A stretch of DNA of 45,554 bases from Spirochaetales bacterium (GTDB lineage Bacteria > Spirochaetota > Spirochaetia > SZUA-6 > JAFGRV01): contig JAFGQK010000264.1 of the NCBI GenBank assembly GCA_016935735.1, positions 1 to 45,554 on the forward strand, given 5' to 3'. Each line of letters begins with the position of its first letter. Position 1 is the first letter of the stretch. Shown in pieces: positions 37,101-44,371 of this stretch. Made by a program: the position numbers and the translations under genes. Under the pieces are notes generated by a model. That model saw only the letters and a list, made by a program, of their open reading frames with translations. It was not told where the DNA came from and made no database searches.

Positions 37101-40100
37101 GGTTTTACGGCGACATCATCGTTCCCACATTGGATTTTCCCTTTGCCGGGTTCCACCTTTTCATGCATTCCCCGAGTCTGGATGTGGAAAAGTGTGAGAT
37201 AAGTTTCACCCGGGTTGATGTCGATCTGCCCCCCATTGTCGGGGGCCGGATTTCGTTATCCGGTGTAAGGTTAAGTCCGGAAGGACTCAAAATAACCGGC
37301 GGATCATTCAAACTCCCCGATTTCACCATCGCCGGCGGGCTTGGATTCAGAGATGTAATGGTCGCGTTTTCACTATCAGACGGGGGCGGGTATTTTGTCG
37401 CAGGACAGGGAGAAATGCTCATCCCGGGACTCGGGAGCTTCCGCGCAGACGTATCATTTGTCAATAGATCAAAGGATTATCCCATAGGGATTAAGCGGGC
37501 ATATTTTGAATACACGGTGTATGGGATCGGGATACCGGTCGGCGGTCTTGTCTATCTTAATGCGATACGGGGGGGAATTGCATTCGGTCCCCCGGATGAA
37601 CTCCCCGGCCAGGTGCAGGGAATGTTTGCCAATGGTACCAGGCTCCAGCTTGGGGTTACTCTTACCGGACCTTATGGAGGAAGTCTTGTAAAAGGGGATG
37701 CGGATTTCTGGATCGACGTGAGTAACTGGGGTATTGCATTTAAGGGACAGGTAACAGTATTGAATGGAATCGTATCCGGTACCTTAATCACTGCCCTGAC
37801 TAATAGAGGGTTCTACGGTGATTTTTCTTTCCGTATTGTCTTTGTAAAGGGTCAGATAAAACTCTATATCTTCCCGTATCATGGAAGAACCATGGTAAGC
37901 GGTTCGGGGAAATTTCAATTCGGCCTGCCCAAAGGGTGTATCCTGAAAATAAAGATAAAGATCCTCTGGTGGAAAATCAAAATCTATATTCCGCCATGGG
38001 ATATCTGGTTGTTCAGTATAGGCGGCGAGTTCGGGCTCTTTAAAAACGGACATGAAGGATTTAAAGGATGGATCGATTTCGGCATATTCGGCAGGCTTGG
38101 TGTATTTGTAGGAAAGGGCAGGTTTAAACTGGGGAATGTCAGTGAATACGAACTCTACAACCCATTTGAAACACAGGCACAGCGGTCTTCCGGCATGCCG
38201 GGTATAGATAGTTCGGGTATAGATAGTAATAGAAGTATTGCTGTGAATAAAGATTATCAAAATGAAAACCGCCGTGTTTTTGCCATGGATGAAATCATTT
38301 CAGGGAACAGAAAGACAGACAGGTACCGGTTTATTGTCCCGGGCAAGGGAATGGATAGGGGAAGGGGAAGGTATGTCACAACACCCTCCCTGACCAGCAC
38401 ATTGATGTTGAGGAATACAACAGCGGATGTACAGGATGATCAAAATACGGAAGTGGAGCGTATTGTCTTTATGCTCGGGTATATCGAAGGAGATCCTGCG
38501 CTTACCGCCATAGCACCTTCCGGCACGAGGTTTTCACCCGGGGACCCCGGGGTCCTTGTTGAACGCCAGGAATGGGGTCTCCTGATGGCGGTAACGGACC
38601 CTGAGCCTGGTGAATGGAACCTGGAGGTTTCCGGTGTGGTGAGTGATGACTCTTATGTGGTGAAGGCATTTGAAAAGACAAAAGTCCCGGAGATTCGTCT
38701 GGATACCCCTGCTGTTGAAAAAGAGCATGTTGATGCAAGTATCACGGTAGCAGGAAACGCGATGACTCATAACGGGACACGTGGTGATGTTGTTATCAAC
38801 CGATCCTTTGAAAAGGATTCGTATATCGGTGAACCAATGGCAGAAACAACGGCAAATGAAAATGGGGATTTCTCCATAATCATCGATACCTCTTCCTGGA
38901 AAGCAGGGGAATACTGGCTTTTCGCTTCGGTGAGTGTGGATGATGGCCCTGAAACAAAAGCATATGCACCGGGAAGTATTGTCGTAAGCGGGAATCAGGA
39001 TGAACTCCTTGCGGTTGAAAACCTGATTGCAGCTGATAATGGGAATGGCGGGATTGATATTTCCTTTACTGACCCGAATGGTGAACATACAAAAGGATAT
39101 TACGTCATGATAGAGAACTTATCGGCAGGGGAAGGGGACATCTATGAAAAATCCTATGAAGAAGTATGGATCGGCTCTCTTACCGGGATCACCCTGCCGG
39201 GATACCGGGAAGGTGATGAAATCCGGCTTGCAGTAAAGGCTGTTGACTATATGAACAGGGATGGCATTGTTTCCGGGTCTGTGACCATTGTAATGGGAGA
39301 AGAAAAGGAAATAATAAATGTTTTTAGTTTTACTGAAAAGGAAGTTTCCCTGGATATTATGATCGGACAGTTATATGACGGAACCCTCCATTTTACTGTT
39401 GATAATGCACAATCAACAGGAACAGCATACGATTACCTGGAGGTTGCCGGCACCCAGCCCGGCAGTTCAATAGAGGAACTGGAAAACCAGGGCGAATTAT
39501 CCTCGCTTTCCGGCATTTCCTTTCATTTTGACAACAGTATGTGGAATCTTGCCGGGGGCGAAGGGGATGTTGATTACTCAATAAGAGCAGATGTCACGAT
39601 GAGCCCCGGAGAATATCGAAGGGAGTTTTATTTCAAAAACAGGGGAAACAGGGATATAACGGAAAAAGTCGTGTTTACCATCACCCTGAATTATCCCCCT
39701 GTTGCGGTTTCATCGATCACCCCTGATACATTGGACAGGAAAGAAGGAACAGAACTGGTTGTTTATGGTGATAACTTCTATGCCGGAACACGGCTTTTCC
39801 TGGATGAAAACGAACTGGTGATTTATGATTCTGCTGATTATTATCTCCGTGCCACCATAGACCCGGGATTGGAAACCGGGGAACATACTATCCGTGTTAC
39901 CGGCCCGGGAGGGGATGAGGTCATTCAAACGATTACGGTCACAGAACCAACCTATGCTGTCCTGGGATACAAAACAAAGAGTGTCATACAACCGGGAGAG
40001 ACGGTCAGGTTCTATTTTACCATAATCGGGGAAGAAGGATTTGAAGATACAGTCCAATTCCATGTAGAAGATATCCCGGCGGGGTGGAACACTGGAATCG

Positions 40101-43100
40101 ATCATCCTGTTATTGGTCATCTGCAAACCGCTTCTGTCGAGGTAATGGTCCCTGAACTCACCGCACCGGGAGAATATGTTCTTACCCTGGTATCCGAGGA
40201 TGGTGACGAACTCCCATTACAGGTAACTGTCTCTGAAACACCGTCTCCCCCGGTTATTACCGGACTCTCAACATACTCGGGGTTTGCAGGAGATGAGCTA
40301 TCAATATATGGATATGGATTCGGAAAACATCCGGTGGTAAAGCTTCATAATACGGAAGTTCCTGTCATCTCTTCGTCACCGGATTCACTTCTCATAGCAA
40401 TCCCTGCTCATGCAGAAAGCGGTGATATTATTGTCGGGAATGATGGTCTGGTATCGAATGGTGTTGCATTTACCGTAAAACAATACGGGTTTACTCTTTA
40501 TGCCGAAACAGAAACTGTCCGGTTGCATCCCGGTGAAACCAGCAGTGTAAAAGTATTCGTATCCGGTTACGCCCCTTCTGTGACCCTGGATACAACTGTG
40601 TATGATCCCGGGATTGCAACAGGACTCGATAAAGCAGAGGTGATACCGAATGATGTGTGCCTTCTTACGCTTTTTGTCCCGGGAAATACGGCAAACGGGG
40701 AGTATGAAGTTCTGCTTAATGGAACATACAGTGATTATACAGCGCAAACTATTATAAAACTTATCGTCACCGATGCATTCTGTTTTATTACAGAAGAACT
40801 CCCGCAGGCTTTTGAAGGAGTCTCTTACTGTACAGAGGTAAAGACATTAAACCACAGGGGACAGGTCACCTATAGCCTGGAAGACGGCCAGCTTCCGCCG
40901 GGTCTTGTCGTAAGTCAGGGGGGAGCCATATCCGGTACACCAGCCGGGACTGGAAGTTTCAATTTCACCCTGACAGCAACGGATAGTGATGCAAAAATGA
41001 TAAGCAGGGAGTTTACTCTTTCCGTCCAGGAAAACAACTGGTCGCATACAAACAAAAACAGCGGGAGAACCAGGTACAATCCTGTCCAGTCACCTGCGGA
41101 TAACAGGAAAAAATGGACAAGTACGTCATATCCCGGTTTTACCGGTACTGAAGAAACCCGGGGAAGAACGGAAATCCTTACCGGGACACGGCGTATCTTT
41201 GTAGTGAAAGGGAACAAAATCCTCGGACTTGACAGGGAAACCGGATCGGTGATGTTCCTGTATCAATCCGTTTTACAGGGAACGATACGACAAAGCATGT
41301 ATCATGAAGGCATTCTCTTTGTCCTGGAAGATAACGGAACATTCCAGGCCGTGGATGCCCTGTTCGGGAATCTGAAATGGCAGCGGGATAAGGTAACACG
41401 GTTTGCTCTTGTTGATACTACCTTATACCTGGGGAGCGAAGCGAAAATACAGCTTGTTGATGCATCAAACGGGATGTTAAAAGCAGAAATAAATGCAGCA
41501 CTCCCGGATACCGGGATACTGTTCGTATGCCGGGAAACATTGTATTGGGCTTTTGAAGAGAACCTACATGTCCTGGATGAGAATGGGTGGCAGAATGTGT
41601 ATAGCGAGACGGGACAGATCATTTCGGATGCTGCCGCAGATGAGAAGAATATCGTTTTATCAACTGAACAGGGAAAACTCATCATCCTTGATCCGGATAT
41701 AAATAAAACAGGAGAAATCCAGACTGGTCCTGCCGGTGCACGGGTTGTCCTTAAGGAAAACAATATTATCCTTGCAGGGGGAAATGAAATGATAAGTTTT
41801 GAAAGGGAGTCCCTCGAGCATGTTTTCACCAGTACCCGGGAGGTAGATGAGATTGCAGCCGCTTTAGAAAAGGTATTTGTACTCAACAAAGATACCCTTG
41901 CCGCAATAAACGGATATGACGGGACAACCATTTGGGAATCGGCAGGATCGTATAGCGATAGTGCCCTAGCCGGGGAATGCCTCTATGCTGTATCGCCGGA
42001 AGGTATTGTTACCTGCTATAATGCCCCGTCGAACATATATCCGCCTGTTACGACAATTCACGCATTCCCTGCCGAGCCCGATGGTGAAAACGGGTATTAC
42101 ATCACGCAGCCCACGGTGGATATTCTTGCTCATGACCAGGAATCGTATGTGGAAGAAACCCTGTTCCGGTACACTACCGGGGATTTCACCCCCTATACAG
42201 AATCCTTTATCCTTCCTGACGGCGAATACTCTCTGATCTACTATAGTGTGGATAACCACCATTACCGTGAACCGGACAGGATCAGTTTTTTTAAGATCGA
42301 TACATTTCCCCCTCTGACTGCATTTATTGCCGCCGGCGCAGAAGGGGATAACCACTACCATATTTCCCCGGTCACTGTATCGTTAAAAGCAGAAGATATG
42401 ACCAGCGGTATCAACCTTACTGAATACCGGATTAATGATTCCGGATGGACAACATACAGTAAAGAAATTTTGTTATCTGAAGAAGGTGAATACAGCATCT
42501 CCTGGCGGTCTACAGATATAGCCGGGAATTATGAAACAGAGCAGCACAGGAATATTACGATTGACCTTCATGATCCCGAAGTAGAAGCCTCTGTCCGTAT
42601 AGAACCCGGCATCGGCATTATCACCATCACTACTTCCGACAGCTTTTCCGGTATCCGTGGTATCGAATACAGGATTGATGATGGGATAATTCAAGCGTAT
42701 GAAGGAACGATACCAATTACCAGTCCGGGGAAGCATACTGTCTATTACAGGGCATATGATAATGCGGGAAGATATTCAACATGGCAGGATATAACATTCG
42801 ACATAACGGATGCTGCTTCTGTTGACTGGATAGAGGATTTGCGGTTTTCATACTATCTCCCCTGGAGAAGAGTGGTTCGTAACATCCAGGCAGGGGACAC
42901 CCTCTATGCTCCATACATGGGATGGCATAACAGGATAGCCGCACTTCCCGGTTATCTTGCCGGTGCGGATTATATCAGGCTGCATATTGCAGACCGGGTA
43001 TCCCGGTCACCATGGTTCATCACTTTTACTGCCGGGATTGACTGCGATGTGTACATCATGAAACATAAAGCATCCTGCACAGACCTTACCGGCTGGGAAC

Positions 43101-44371
43101 TGGTGGAAAAGAATTATCCGGTAGAACCGCATCACTTTTTCAGAGGCGGGGCAGATGTCTACAAAAAGCAGTTTAAAACAGGGGACAGGGTGATTATCCC
43201 GGGAAGCTATATCCGCGGGTACGGTTTCAGTAATCTGGTATTTGTCCAATATGCCCAATCCAATACTATCAAACTTTACTCTCCTTTACCGGGGACAGAG
43301 TTCATTCCCCTTGATACCATCCGGTTTGCAGGGACAGTACTTCAGGAAGGTGATTTCACTTACCAGTGGGAGGTGAAATACGGGGAAGGGGAGTGGAATT
43401 CCTGCGGGCATGGATTATCCGGGGAATTAACGCTTCCCTATACGGAAGATGAACGTGCAATGTATCTGAAGTTCTCTGCAACCGGCAGGGACATATCATT
43501 ATCAACAGAAAAGGAATATCTGATTAAAAATCATGGTGATATAAGGCTTTTCTTTCCGGTCCCGGGAGGTGAGCTGCTATCCGGGGAGAGTATTCCCCTG
43601 GACTATTCCGCCTCCGGTGTGTCCGGGGAACCGGCCGGTTCCAGCCAGGTAATCTGGTATAAAAGCCGGGATGGGCTTACCTGGGATACACTTGTATCCC
43701 AGCCGGGAAACACCCTTGCCGTACCGGAAACCCCCGGCGATTATTATCTGAAAGCAATACTTATGATAACTGAAGCTATCTTTATGGAAAGGAGTTTCTC
43801 CTTTACTGTGGTCGAATCATTAAGCCCGGTTAAAATCGTTTTCGGCATAGATGAGAGTGAGAATCCGTGTACTGCCGGGGAAACGTTTACTTACCATGAA
43901 AACGGCCTTGCCTATGGATTTAACACCGATCATACGGACAATTGTCGTATATTCTTTGTTGCCGGGCACCATCATCATAAAGAGAAGTATACCAACATAC
44001 GATTAAAACCGGGGGGTTCTTTTGATATTGCATGCAGGAATGGTTTTTATAACGTGAGTATCCTTGCAGGACCTATAAATGCATGGGAGACGACCGGTAT
44101 CACGATCGAAGGGTGCCATGTTCCGGTAAAAGGCCACTGGTACCGCAGCCTTCAAATCGTGACCGGTACGGTCCGGGTGAATGACCGGACACTCACAATA
44201 CAGGGGAATCCGGGCCTACCCCTGGTATGGCTTTCTATTGAACACCTTGCCCCGGACGAAGTTGCGGAAACGGGCTTTGCTATAGAAACAGTAAAGGGTG
44301 TTATGGTTTTTGAGGATTATCCCTCGTGCGGGAGAAAAAAGGACAGGAAAAAGGAGGAATGTGATGAGTAA
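25142..44371 (+). CDS. Giant secreted multidomain surface protein (about 6,409 residues)
   Basis: One uninterrupted gene of 19.2 kb. I chose ATG 25142 because AAGGAG lies 6 bases upstream and a signal peptide (MRKLSLSLLLTIFISAGTWSQ) follows at once; ATG 25085 is also possible. Approximate layout: unassigned propeller-like region (22-675); TolB-like repeats (AVWQGYDGHDWEIFLW, RITDN; 676-1035); twelve Ig-like units ending in V.IDxTPP (1053-2400); degenerate, then regular ~67-residue LP-motif beta repeats (2400-4085); a Gly/aromatic-rich hydrophobic region (4087-4340); Ig, FN3 and two TIG/IPT domains; a He_PIG domain (5206-5296); PQQ-like propeller (5298-5627); OmpL47/Ig-like domains (5633-5890); an unassigned module; a malectin-like domain near 6233-6387; and a basic tail. 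No sortase, autotransporter or type 9 signal is evident. Adhesion, carbohydrate binding or lipid transport are guesses. Confidence 0.92.
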   Translation: MRKLSLSLLLTIFISAGTWSQEFLTPLNGGDPVDAGIPDNAVMMENKNGVVFLVSIKENTLFVLTSINAGDSFTEYPLSFLDSSGFSQFRYLTLYEQSYKDWAAFFIARKDGDDHLCALEFDNAGELELLSGGMLDSTSVPGEITGYEIHPDKEGGYYILYIKEGLLYRTYIDKTKQVYSAVLISEHIETVQSFFMKEKIYPAGDIRHYGMYISSAGAEKKITYVEFMTGGAIVSREVKTTGIDISVDYQIEKNDNDETICILTIDGKMYAYKITNTGIQNINAGNPVRESPGIITKCELFLYDNKPYVLFLTRNDIWEGIYGIMIDEQGNVENLHQGVPFNTAGTDDFTLFQYRKDMFFYGFLEEHGIVKKLRIFTLTPYHRTWHDLSFNLDGTAKNDSISILDFSFAELSGGDFVITAMVRNGTEYRQKIYALSEDEETLSFTRDVSVEVMDEDFMQGRIAGDCLYLHTDTDSFFFIDFVRNQSASYESSHIVPVKGQDGRYFIIAAEASDSSLLFSLPKPGPPPEGALWTTGSPLGSWPSFCRIYSGENAGGQDPGTIEVQQKHSLSIVRLDGIVQPGTEEQTRYFTMDSGEEKVFTVEVWSLGKRKGIYRYNVESTIVKNSRKNTMQECESAAGSLLDNLYSKKEFLFMDLFTLPFFASYVPPVDKEDFNPLQLSDSRGIVKNPAVGDGMAVWQGYDGHDWEIFLWQAGQVTRITDNELDDTLPRATEGKVFWIQDDGSDPEIFMWEEGTGITRVTENDVDDRNIRVSNGVCIWQEYDNGDYEIWLMNNGQPERITDNDYNESFIHLENIITETNSTTVVAWSRRKYKTMEVMIGQEDQSMEITAGIPQTEIITWTKTYSTSFLLENLILSGMDFDGTSFVLLGSTFTTSPFEHQSPQIYSLENNQFDTITATDTDKGSPGINDNTIVWQETTDEGFYHIFMYRGITAGILSITSSLYHNINPVVSENNLIVWQESYGENNCISYFNYRNTSVSGSFVTSYDARNHDADHGFIVWQEDDGDTSSIYGAARYDIKSPKLSISLTIPGEEVPLEEGIWTNAYMITAQATADDYDANYYYESFIDMNSWQYSLDGEYWTNVDGSEEQSYPVDLAPEGEGDFTVYSRVSDTTGNIGTAKSFVRIDHTPPSIRDSDIPDWTNEPEYEVNAAADDALSGVAGDTWHYLVKDTRTDEVIEEGDSPYVTIQREGKTTVTFTVKDIAGNEGKRDFQVNIDNTLPEVTNIMLNPGVLMEHDIILTGRTFTAEEGLIEIAAYNTITTRGDCVVEDGANVTFVMGEHVNINEGFAVRPGGEFTIQMEYHQGDWVNAKSVKATASARDDLSGIAEETWEYRVQGEKWVPAYIADIKDQGETIVYFRVCDKAGNRSEEKSITIKIDREPPFITATGTLENTWSGNREFKAKVTAGDGEGSGVSSLFYRIFPGEDEPGPWEELLPLPDPVSTLIGGFSEGKSIIEVKAVDRTGLFATTSAEVWLDFTPPEIVFPGDWTDGTIVAEVKDQLSGVDASSLFVSKNGEVYSPGNTLVFAESGMYPVWVKAKDNTGNGTVGSGEVKVDKTPPDITVEVEEDLVNGRFFIKATAVDSYGIGEIDEASWGYRLNDGPLQPGHRVEVTTRDHTIYFEVKDMLGNKAFVQQAIRLDNTPPDIYTTETGWTNAGLMYASARASDNPFGSGVNPAGWAYQLNTTAGTWIQISGITDPDAEVKVPVSKEGLTIVYFKVADFAGNESTASTIIRIDRTPPVFTGFTYYNDNNEILGSDGQANVWTNSSSVTLIAGVSDSREGVDTSGVESVLWSFDDTLPETGWEKSDRVTITNEGRSRIYFRGKDNAGNVSEAVRYVHIDRSGPVIKEGLIDDTYVKDILCFTEMPMAIDELSGVSPETLEYSFDAADASWAAVSGEIDVSFLTEGIHTLCYRVYDYAGNHSVIQAGSTFTVDKTPPVITDLVLYAGEKILEETDFSPFNSVRVDIDASDTYGDTLEGEIAGYSWELFITHEDSPLLTHFTLANQDFSLTSLDNGLYYFYVKAVDEAGNESSEAWERIIRVDAIKPGIPVIKGLSHPRAIVPEDAVALKDALFMITPTTAGDSGIAGYSYELRSGLDEQSAIILETGTVAGGRIEFPGLPDNEVNEFYFLLVKVTGGNRIESDRAVFSFRIDSTPPQNLDVESVSHPNPELYYPSENLVLKWNKPLDFTGVKSYYWKLSTESLLPEPLPEDYQHEGEWTETTARTLTKNLMDIIEPGGGSEKGAGTVYACVCALDFAGNRQYDQTIVRFDTVKPEVDADSITIETDKPERKADVFWQIPTDNTGLSHTELRLALLNNDNSVTYLSNTIIKSNDDVPVHTFRGLNPDDSVIYVLFFTGVDTAGNRTTMVKGFSFSGLPVTINISIPFTATIKGYTIEGKYSADPSLQEARILVPSSLHLYTQTDPPEYPDAINLTELEFSTEGEFIAGSNPGISFNAEIAGYDIAGTGLSITKTRGLVFHELTFTTIIDMEDTEKSFHYTDVAVSSPPEILFAPGFMKTEDPAFSFQSVRSPSDPGSPDPPAEPGWLFSGIRETGFENDSWVAGLCQLDLTLISDKVCAYLLDQDDNKVFTIPLEKATISPQRTTREGEFTGRFYLEAAGNLFYIRNAFLRENRIIIIEAEVIFPPEITEDEVIIKNFSIDIDGNIHEEPGFSVSPFQFTSGDITFTVDTIHFIGNSLVITSGKLTCNDMAFLFNNLVLTCEGVDYDTPAEIPGFSGVYSGFTVTSDPAYLLQDGIWCPRAWVHMPESFGGEKQEITGLIVSLSENTVLQTGEGSTQFEIATAYAADPGSGNNITVEKIALTPDGLYASEFTVPVPGFLQPSVEVIRLKNLPMISDGTVGNSEKSDGEIIEITIAGFTFSAYEFVFNGDVLILGKIDFLLPDNYSPSLLTFENLSVNMAGIASPGLVISPVHLLSSGWHIILKDLTVDDNGITGMGEVQLPEEFAYRIITFPGFTLFPDGSYTTGLCTEDTFFSLSGWTVKANGLSLEQETIHISNTDVLLYSIMGGGALSIPDIVINSSGEIVSSGEGTGSTDFFAVNGFSVTAERFTIKPDGIKLGGKVYFPPALGEVYASFGKEEILLESDGCIITQEKSGPVEYDIAGWSISAENFRFDRQGLYVGKSTIDFFDTGVKADIPDIWFYADGSIKLGGVSFDGFELPVFGFTLGVTTLYLSDEGLTIKAFINLPPNLGTESIYFDKLTLHPDGRITSEVVVRDFMFDLFDFHFQFRNIRFDESGFSIEKGIVTLPGGILGSKNIGIQNFKIGNDGSFEVEGLGLDPFHLWGYTFLLKSIGFKDNVVSFSGSIRLPSDFFITELAGRELVIEKFSVSLEGEVLDFKVVLEGEYRFTLFKAWTVIINSISIENSWFRIESGTLIFPEGFGIDSIEVGNIAYNVETSELIIGEITLENIPLHYEGFTFVINKLIISGERGLVLSGFTIIPECFPFGLAGRVLTIDVFQIKPDFTVGDIALSLSGFNTPLFDGFLYLENGTLGFSGMEEDLILSVNGTLILDSRFPAGFGGKKLHINAFKIRTNDGKITAFDAETDPFPFPLFGIAEVEDARIKVTYAEETDHFAVDVSGDIVLSGNFPDSLENKRISITAFNIDTNGTITRFAAGLTLPGETGLFGDIFLLDATVNAILTPDKDGIQFDVTGKIRFGPGFPDGIAGLEADINKLCFDTLGNIISLDVNVHLTQFGIFGLTVKNGKVHLALSDDGDILTSVSGDVILPPDFPEGFANLVVSISKFTIASTGEIKELDMGFKGLNTTLFGGISLQDGELTVSADSGDELIFSCAGKIILPPGLPGDFAGLKLVISKCRISSREGLLDFRAKTESNITIDFLAGLVLEFKEIQIDMEGISMNGSLTFPSIFPEGLAGMVLVFSNLKLGWDGSVIDIQAGIGHISVNLAGFTADFYNLEFNSKGISLESCILTLPPALESKKVGVKNAGFDWDGRFYGDIIVPTLDFPFAGFHLFMHSPSLDVEKCEISFTRVDVDLPPIVGGRISLSGVRLSPEGLKITGGSFKLPDFTIAGGLGFRDVMVAFSLSDGGGYFVAGQGEMLIPGLGSFRADVSFVNRSKDYPIGIKRAYFEYTVYGIGIPVGGLVYLNAIRGGIAFGPPDELPGQVQGMFANGTRLQLGVTLTGPYGGSLVKGDADFWIDVSNWGIAFKGQVTVLNGIVSGTLITALTNRGFYGDFSFRIVFVKGQIKLYIFPYHGRTMVSGSGKFQFGLPKGCILKIKIKILWWKIKIYIPPWDIWLFSIGGEFGLFKNGHEGFKGWIDFGIFGRLGVFVGKGRFKLGNVSEYELYNPFETQAQRSSGMPGIDSSGIDSNRSIAVNKDYQNENRRVFAMDEIISGNRKTDRYRFIVPGKGMDRGRGRYVTTPSLTSTLMLRNTTADVQDDQNTEVERIVFMLGYIEGDPALTAIAPSGTRFSPGDPGVLVERQEWGLLMAVTDPEPGEWNLEVSGVVSDDSYVVKAFEKTKVPEIRLDTPAVEKEHVDASITVAGNAMTHNGTRGDVVINRSFEKDSYIGEPMAETTANENGDFSIIIDTSSWKAGEYWLFASVSVDDGPETKAYAPGSIVVSGNQDELLAVENLIAADNGNGGIDISFTDPNGEHTKGYYVMIENLSAGEGDIYEKSYEEVWIGSLTGITLPGYREGDEIRLAVKAVDYMNRDGIVSGSVTIVMGEEKEIINVFSFTEKEVSLDIMIGQLYDGTLHFTVDNAQSTGTAYDYLEVAGTQPGSSIEELENQGELSSLSGISFHFDNSMWNLAGGEGDVDYSIRADVTMSPGEYRREFYFKNRGNRDITEKVVFTITLNYPPVAVSSITPDTLDRKEGTELVVYGDNFYAGTRLFLDENELVIYDSADYYLRATIDPGLETGEHTIRVTGPGGDEVIQTITVTEPTYAVLGYKTKSVIQPGETVRFYFTIIGEEGFEDTVQFHVEDIPAGWNTGIDHPVIGHLQTASVEVMVPELTAPGEYVLTLVSEDGDELPLQVTVSETPSPPVITGLSTYSGFAGDELSIYGYGFGKHPVVKLHNTEVPVISSSPDSLLIAIPAHAESGDIIVGNDGLVSNGVAFTVKQYGFTLYAETETVRLHPGETSSVKVFVSGYAPSVTLDTTVYDPGIATGLDKAEVIPNDVCLLTLFVPGNTANGEYEVLLNGTYSDYTAQTIIKLIVTDAFCFITEELPQAFEGVSYCTEVKTLNHRGQVTYSLEDGQLPPGLVVSQGGAISGTPAGTGSFNFTLTATDSDAKMISREFTLSVQENNWSHTNKNSGRTRYNPVQSPADNRKKWTSTSYPGFTGTEETRGRTEILTGTRRIFVVKGNKILGLDRETGSVMFLYQSVLQGTIRQSMYHEGILFVLEDNGTFQAVDALFGNLKWQRDKVTRFALVDTTLYLGSEAKIQLVDASNGMLKAEINAALPDTGILFVCRETLYWAFEENLHVLDENGWQNVYSETGQIISDAAADEKNIVLSTEQGKLIILDPDINKTGEIQTGPAGARVVLKENNIILAGGNEMISFERESLEHVFTSTREVDEIAAALEKVFVLNKDTLAAINGYDGTTIWESAGSYSDSALAGECLYAVSPEGIVTCYNAPSNIYPPVTTIHAFPAEPDGENGYYITQPTVDILAHDQESYVEETLFRYTTGDFTPYTESFILPDGEYSLIYYSVDNHHYREPDRISFFKIDTFPPLTAFIAAGAEGDNHYHISPVTVSLKAEDMTSGINLTEYRINDSGWTTYSKEILLSEEGEYSISWRSTDIAGNYETEQHRNITIDLHDPEVEASVRIEPGIGIITITTSDSFSGIRGIEYRIDDGIIQAYEGTIPITSPGKHTVYYRAYDNAGRYSTWQDITFDITDAASVDWIEDLRFSYYLPWRRVVRNIQAGDTLYAPYMGWHNRIAALPGYLAGADYIRLHIADRVSRSPWFITFTAGIDCDVYIMKHKASCTDLTGWELVEKNYPVEPHHFFRGGADVYKKQFKTGDRVIIPGSYIRGYGFSNLVFVQYAQSNTIKLYSPLPGTEFIPLDTIRFAGTVLQEGDFTYQWEVKYGEGEWNSCGHGLSGELTLPYTEDERAMYLKFSATGRDISLSTEKEYLIKNHGDIRLFFPVPGGELLSGESIPLDYSASGVSGEPAGSSQVIWYKSRDGLTWDTLVSQPGNTLAVPETPGDYYLKAILMITEAIFMERSFSFTVVESLSPVKIVFGIDESENPCTAGETFTYHENGLAYGFNTDHTDNCRIFFVAGHHHHKEKYTNIRLKPGGSFDIACRNGFYNVSILAGPINAWETTGITIEGCHVPVKGHWYRSLQIVTGTVRVNDRTLTIQGNPGLPLVWLSIEHLAPDEVAETGFAIETVKGVMVFEDYPSCGRKKDRKKEECDE
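28300..32340 (+). repeat. Ig-like domain array in the giant protein
   Basis: About twelve units of 75-120 residues, each ending with a variant of V.D.AGN...(I/V).ID.TPP(x)I (examples near 28570, 29325, 29620, 29860, 30110, 30400, 30995, 31650). The pattern fits bacterial Ig-like repeats of large adhesins and probably forms a rod. Confidence 0.85.
34420..37330 (+). repeat. Regular ~67-residue LP-motif beta-repeat array
   Basis: Fourteen or so units with spacings of about 57-74 residues (one double gap). Each carries a motif like GxIxLPPxFPxGxAG followed by alternating hydrophobic strands and a DG turn: KVYFPPALG, INLPPNLG, TLPGGILG, IFPEGFG, FPAGFGG, FPDGIAG, LPPDFPEGFAN, LPPGLPGDFAG, FPEGLAG, LPPALES, LPPIVGG. 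More degenerate units precede it from about 32340. I do not recognise the family. Confidence 0.75.

Noticed and set aside
41302..41931. 209-codon antisense ORF under the PQQ-like propeller
   Set aside because: Low-complexity Ser-rich shadow of the sense gene.
43960..43985. HHHH stretch in the giant protein as a metal site
   Set aside because: A lone His run in a probable loop with no companion motif.
25142..44371. Tandem-repeat CRISPR-like or satellite DNA within the giant gene
   Set aside because: The repeats exist at protein level, with diverged DNA, and lie in one open frame.
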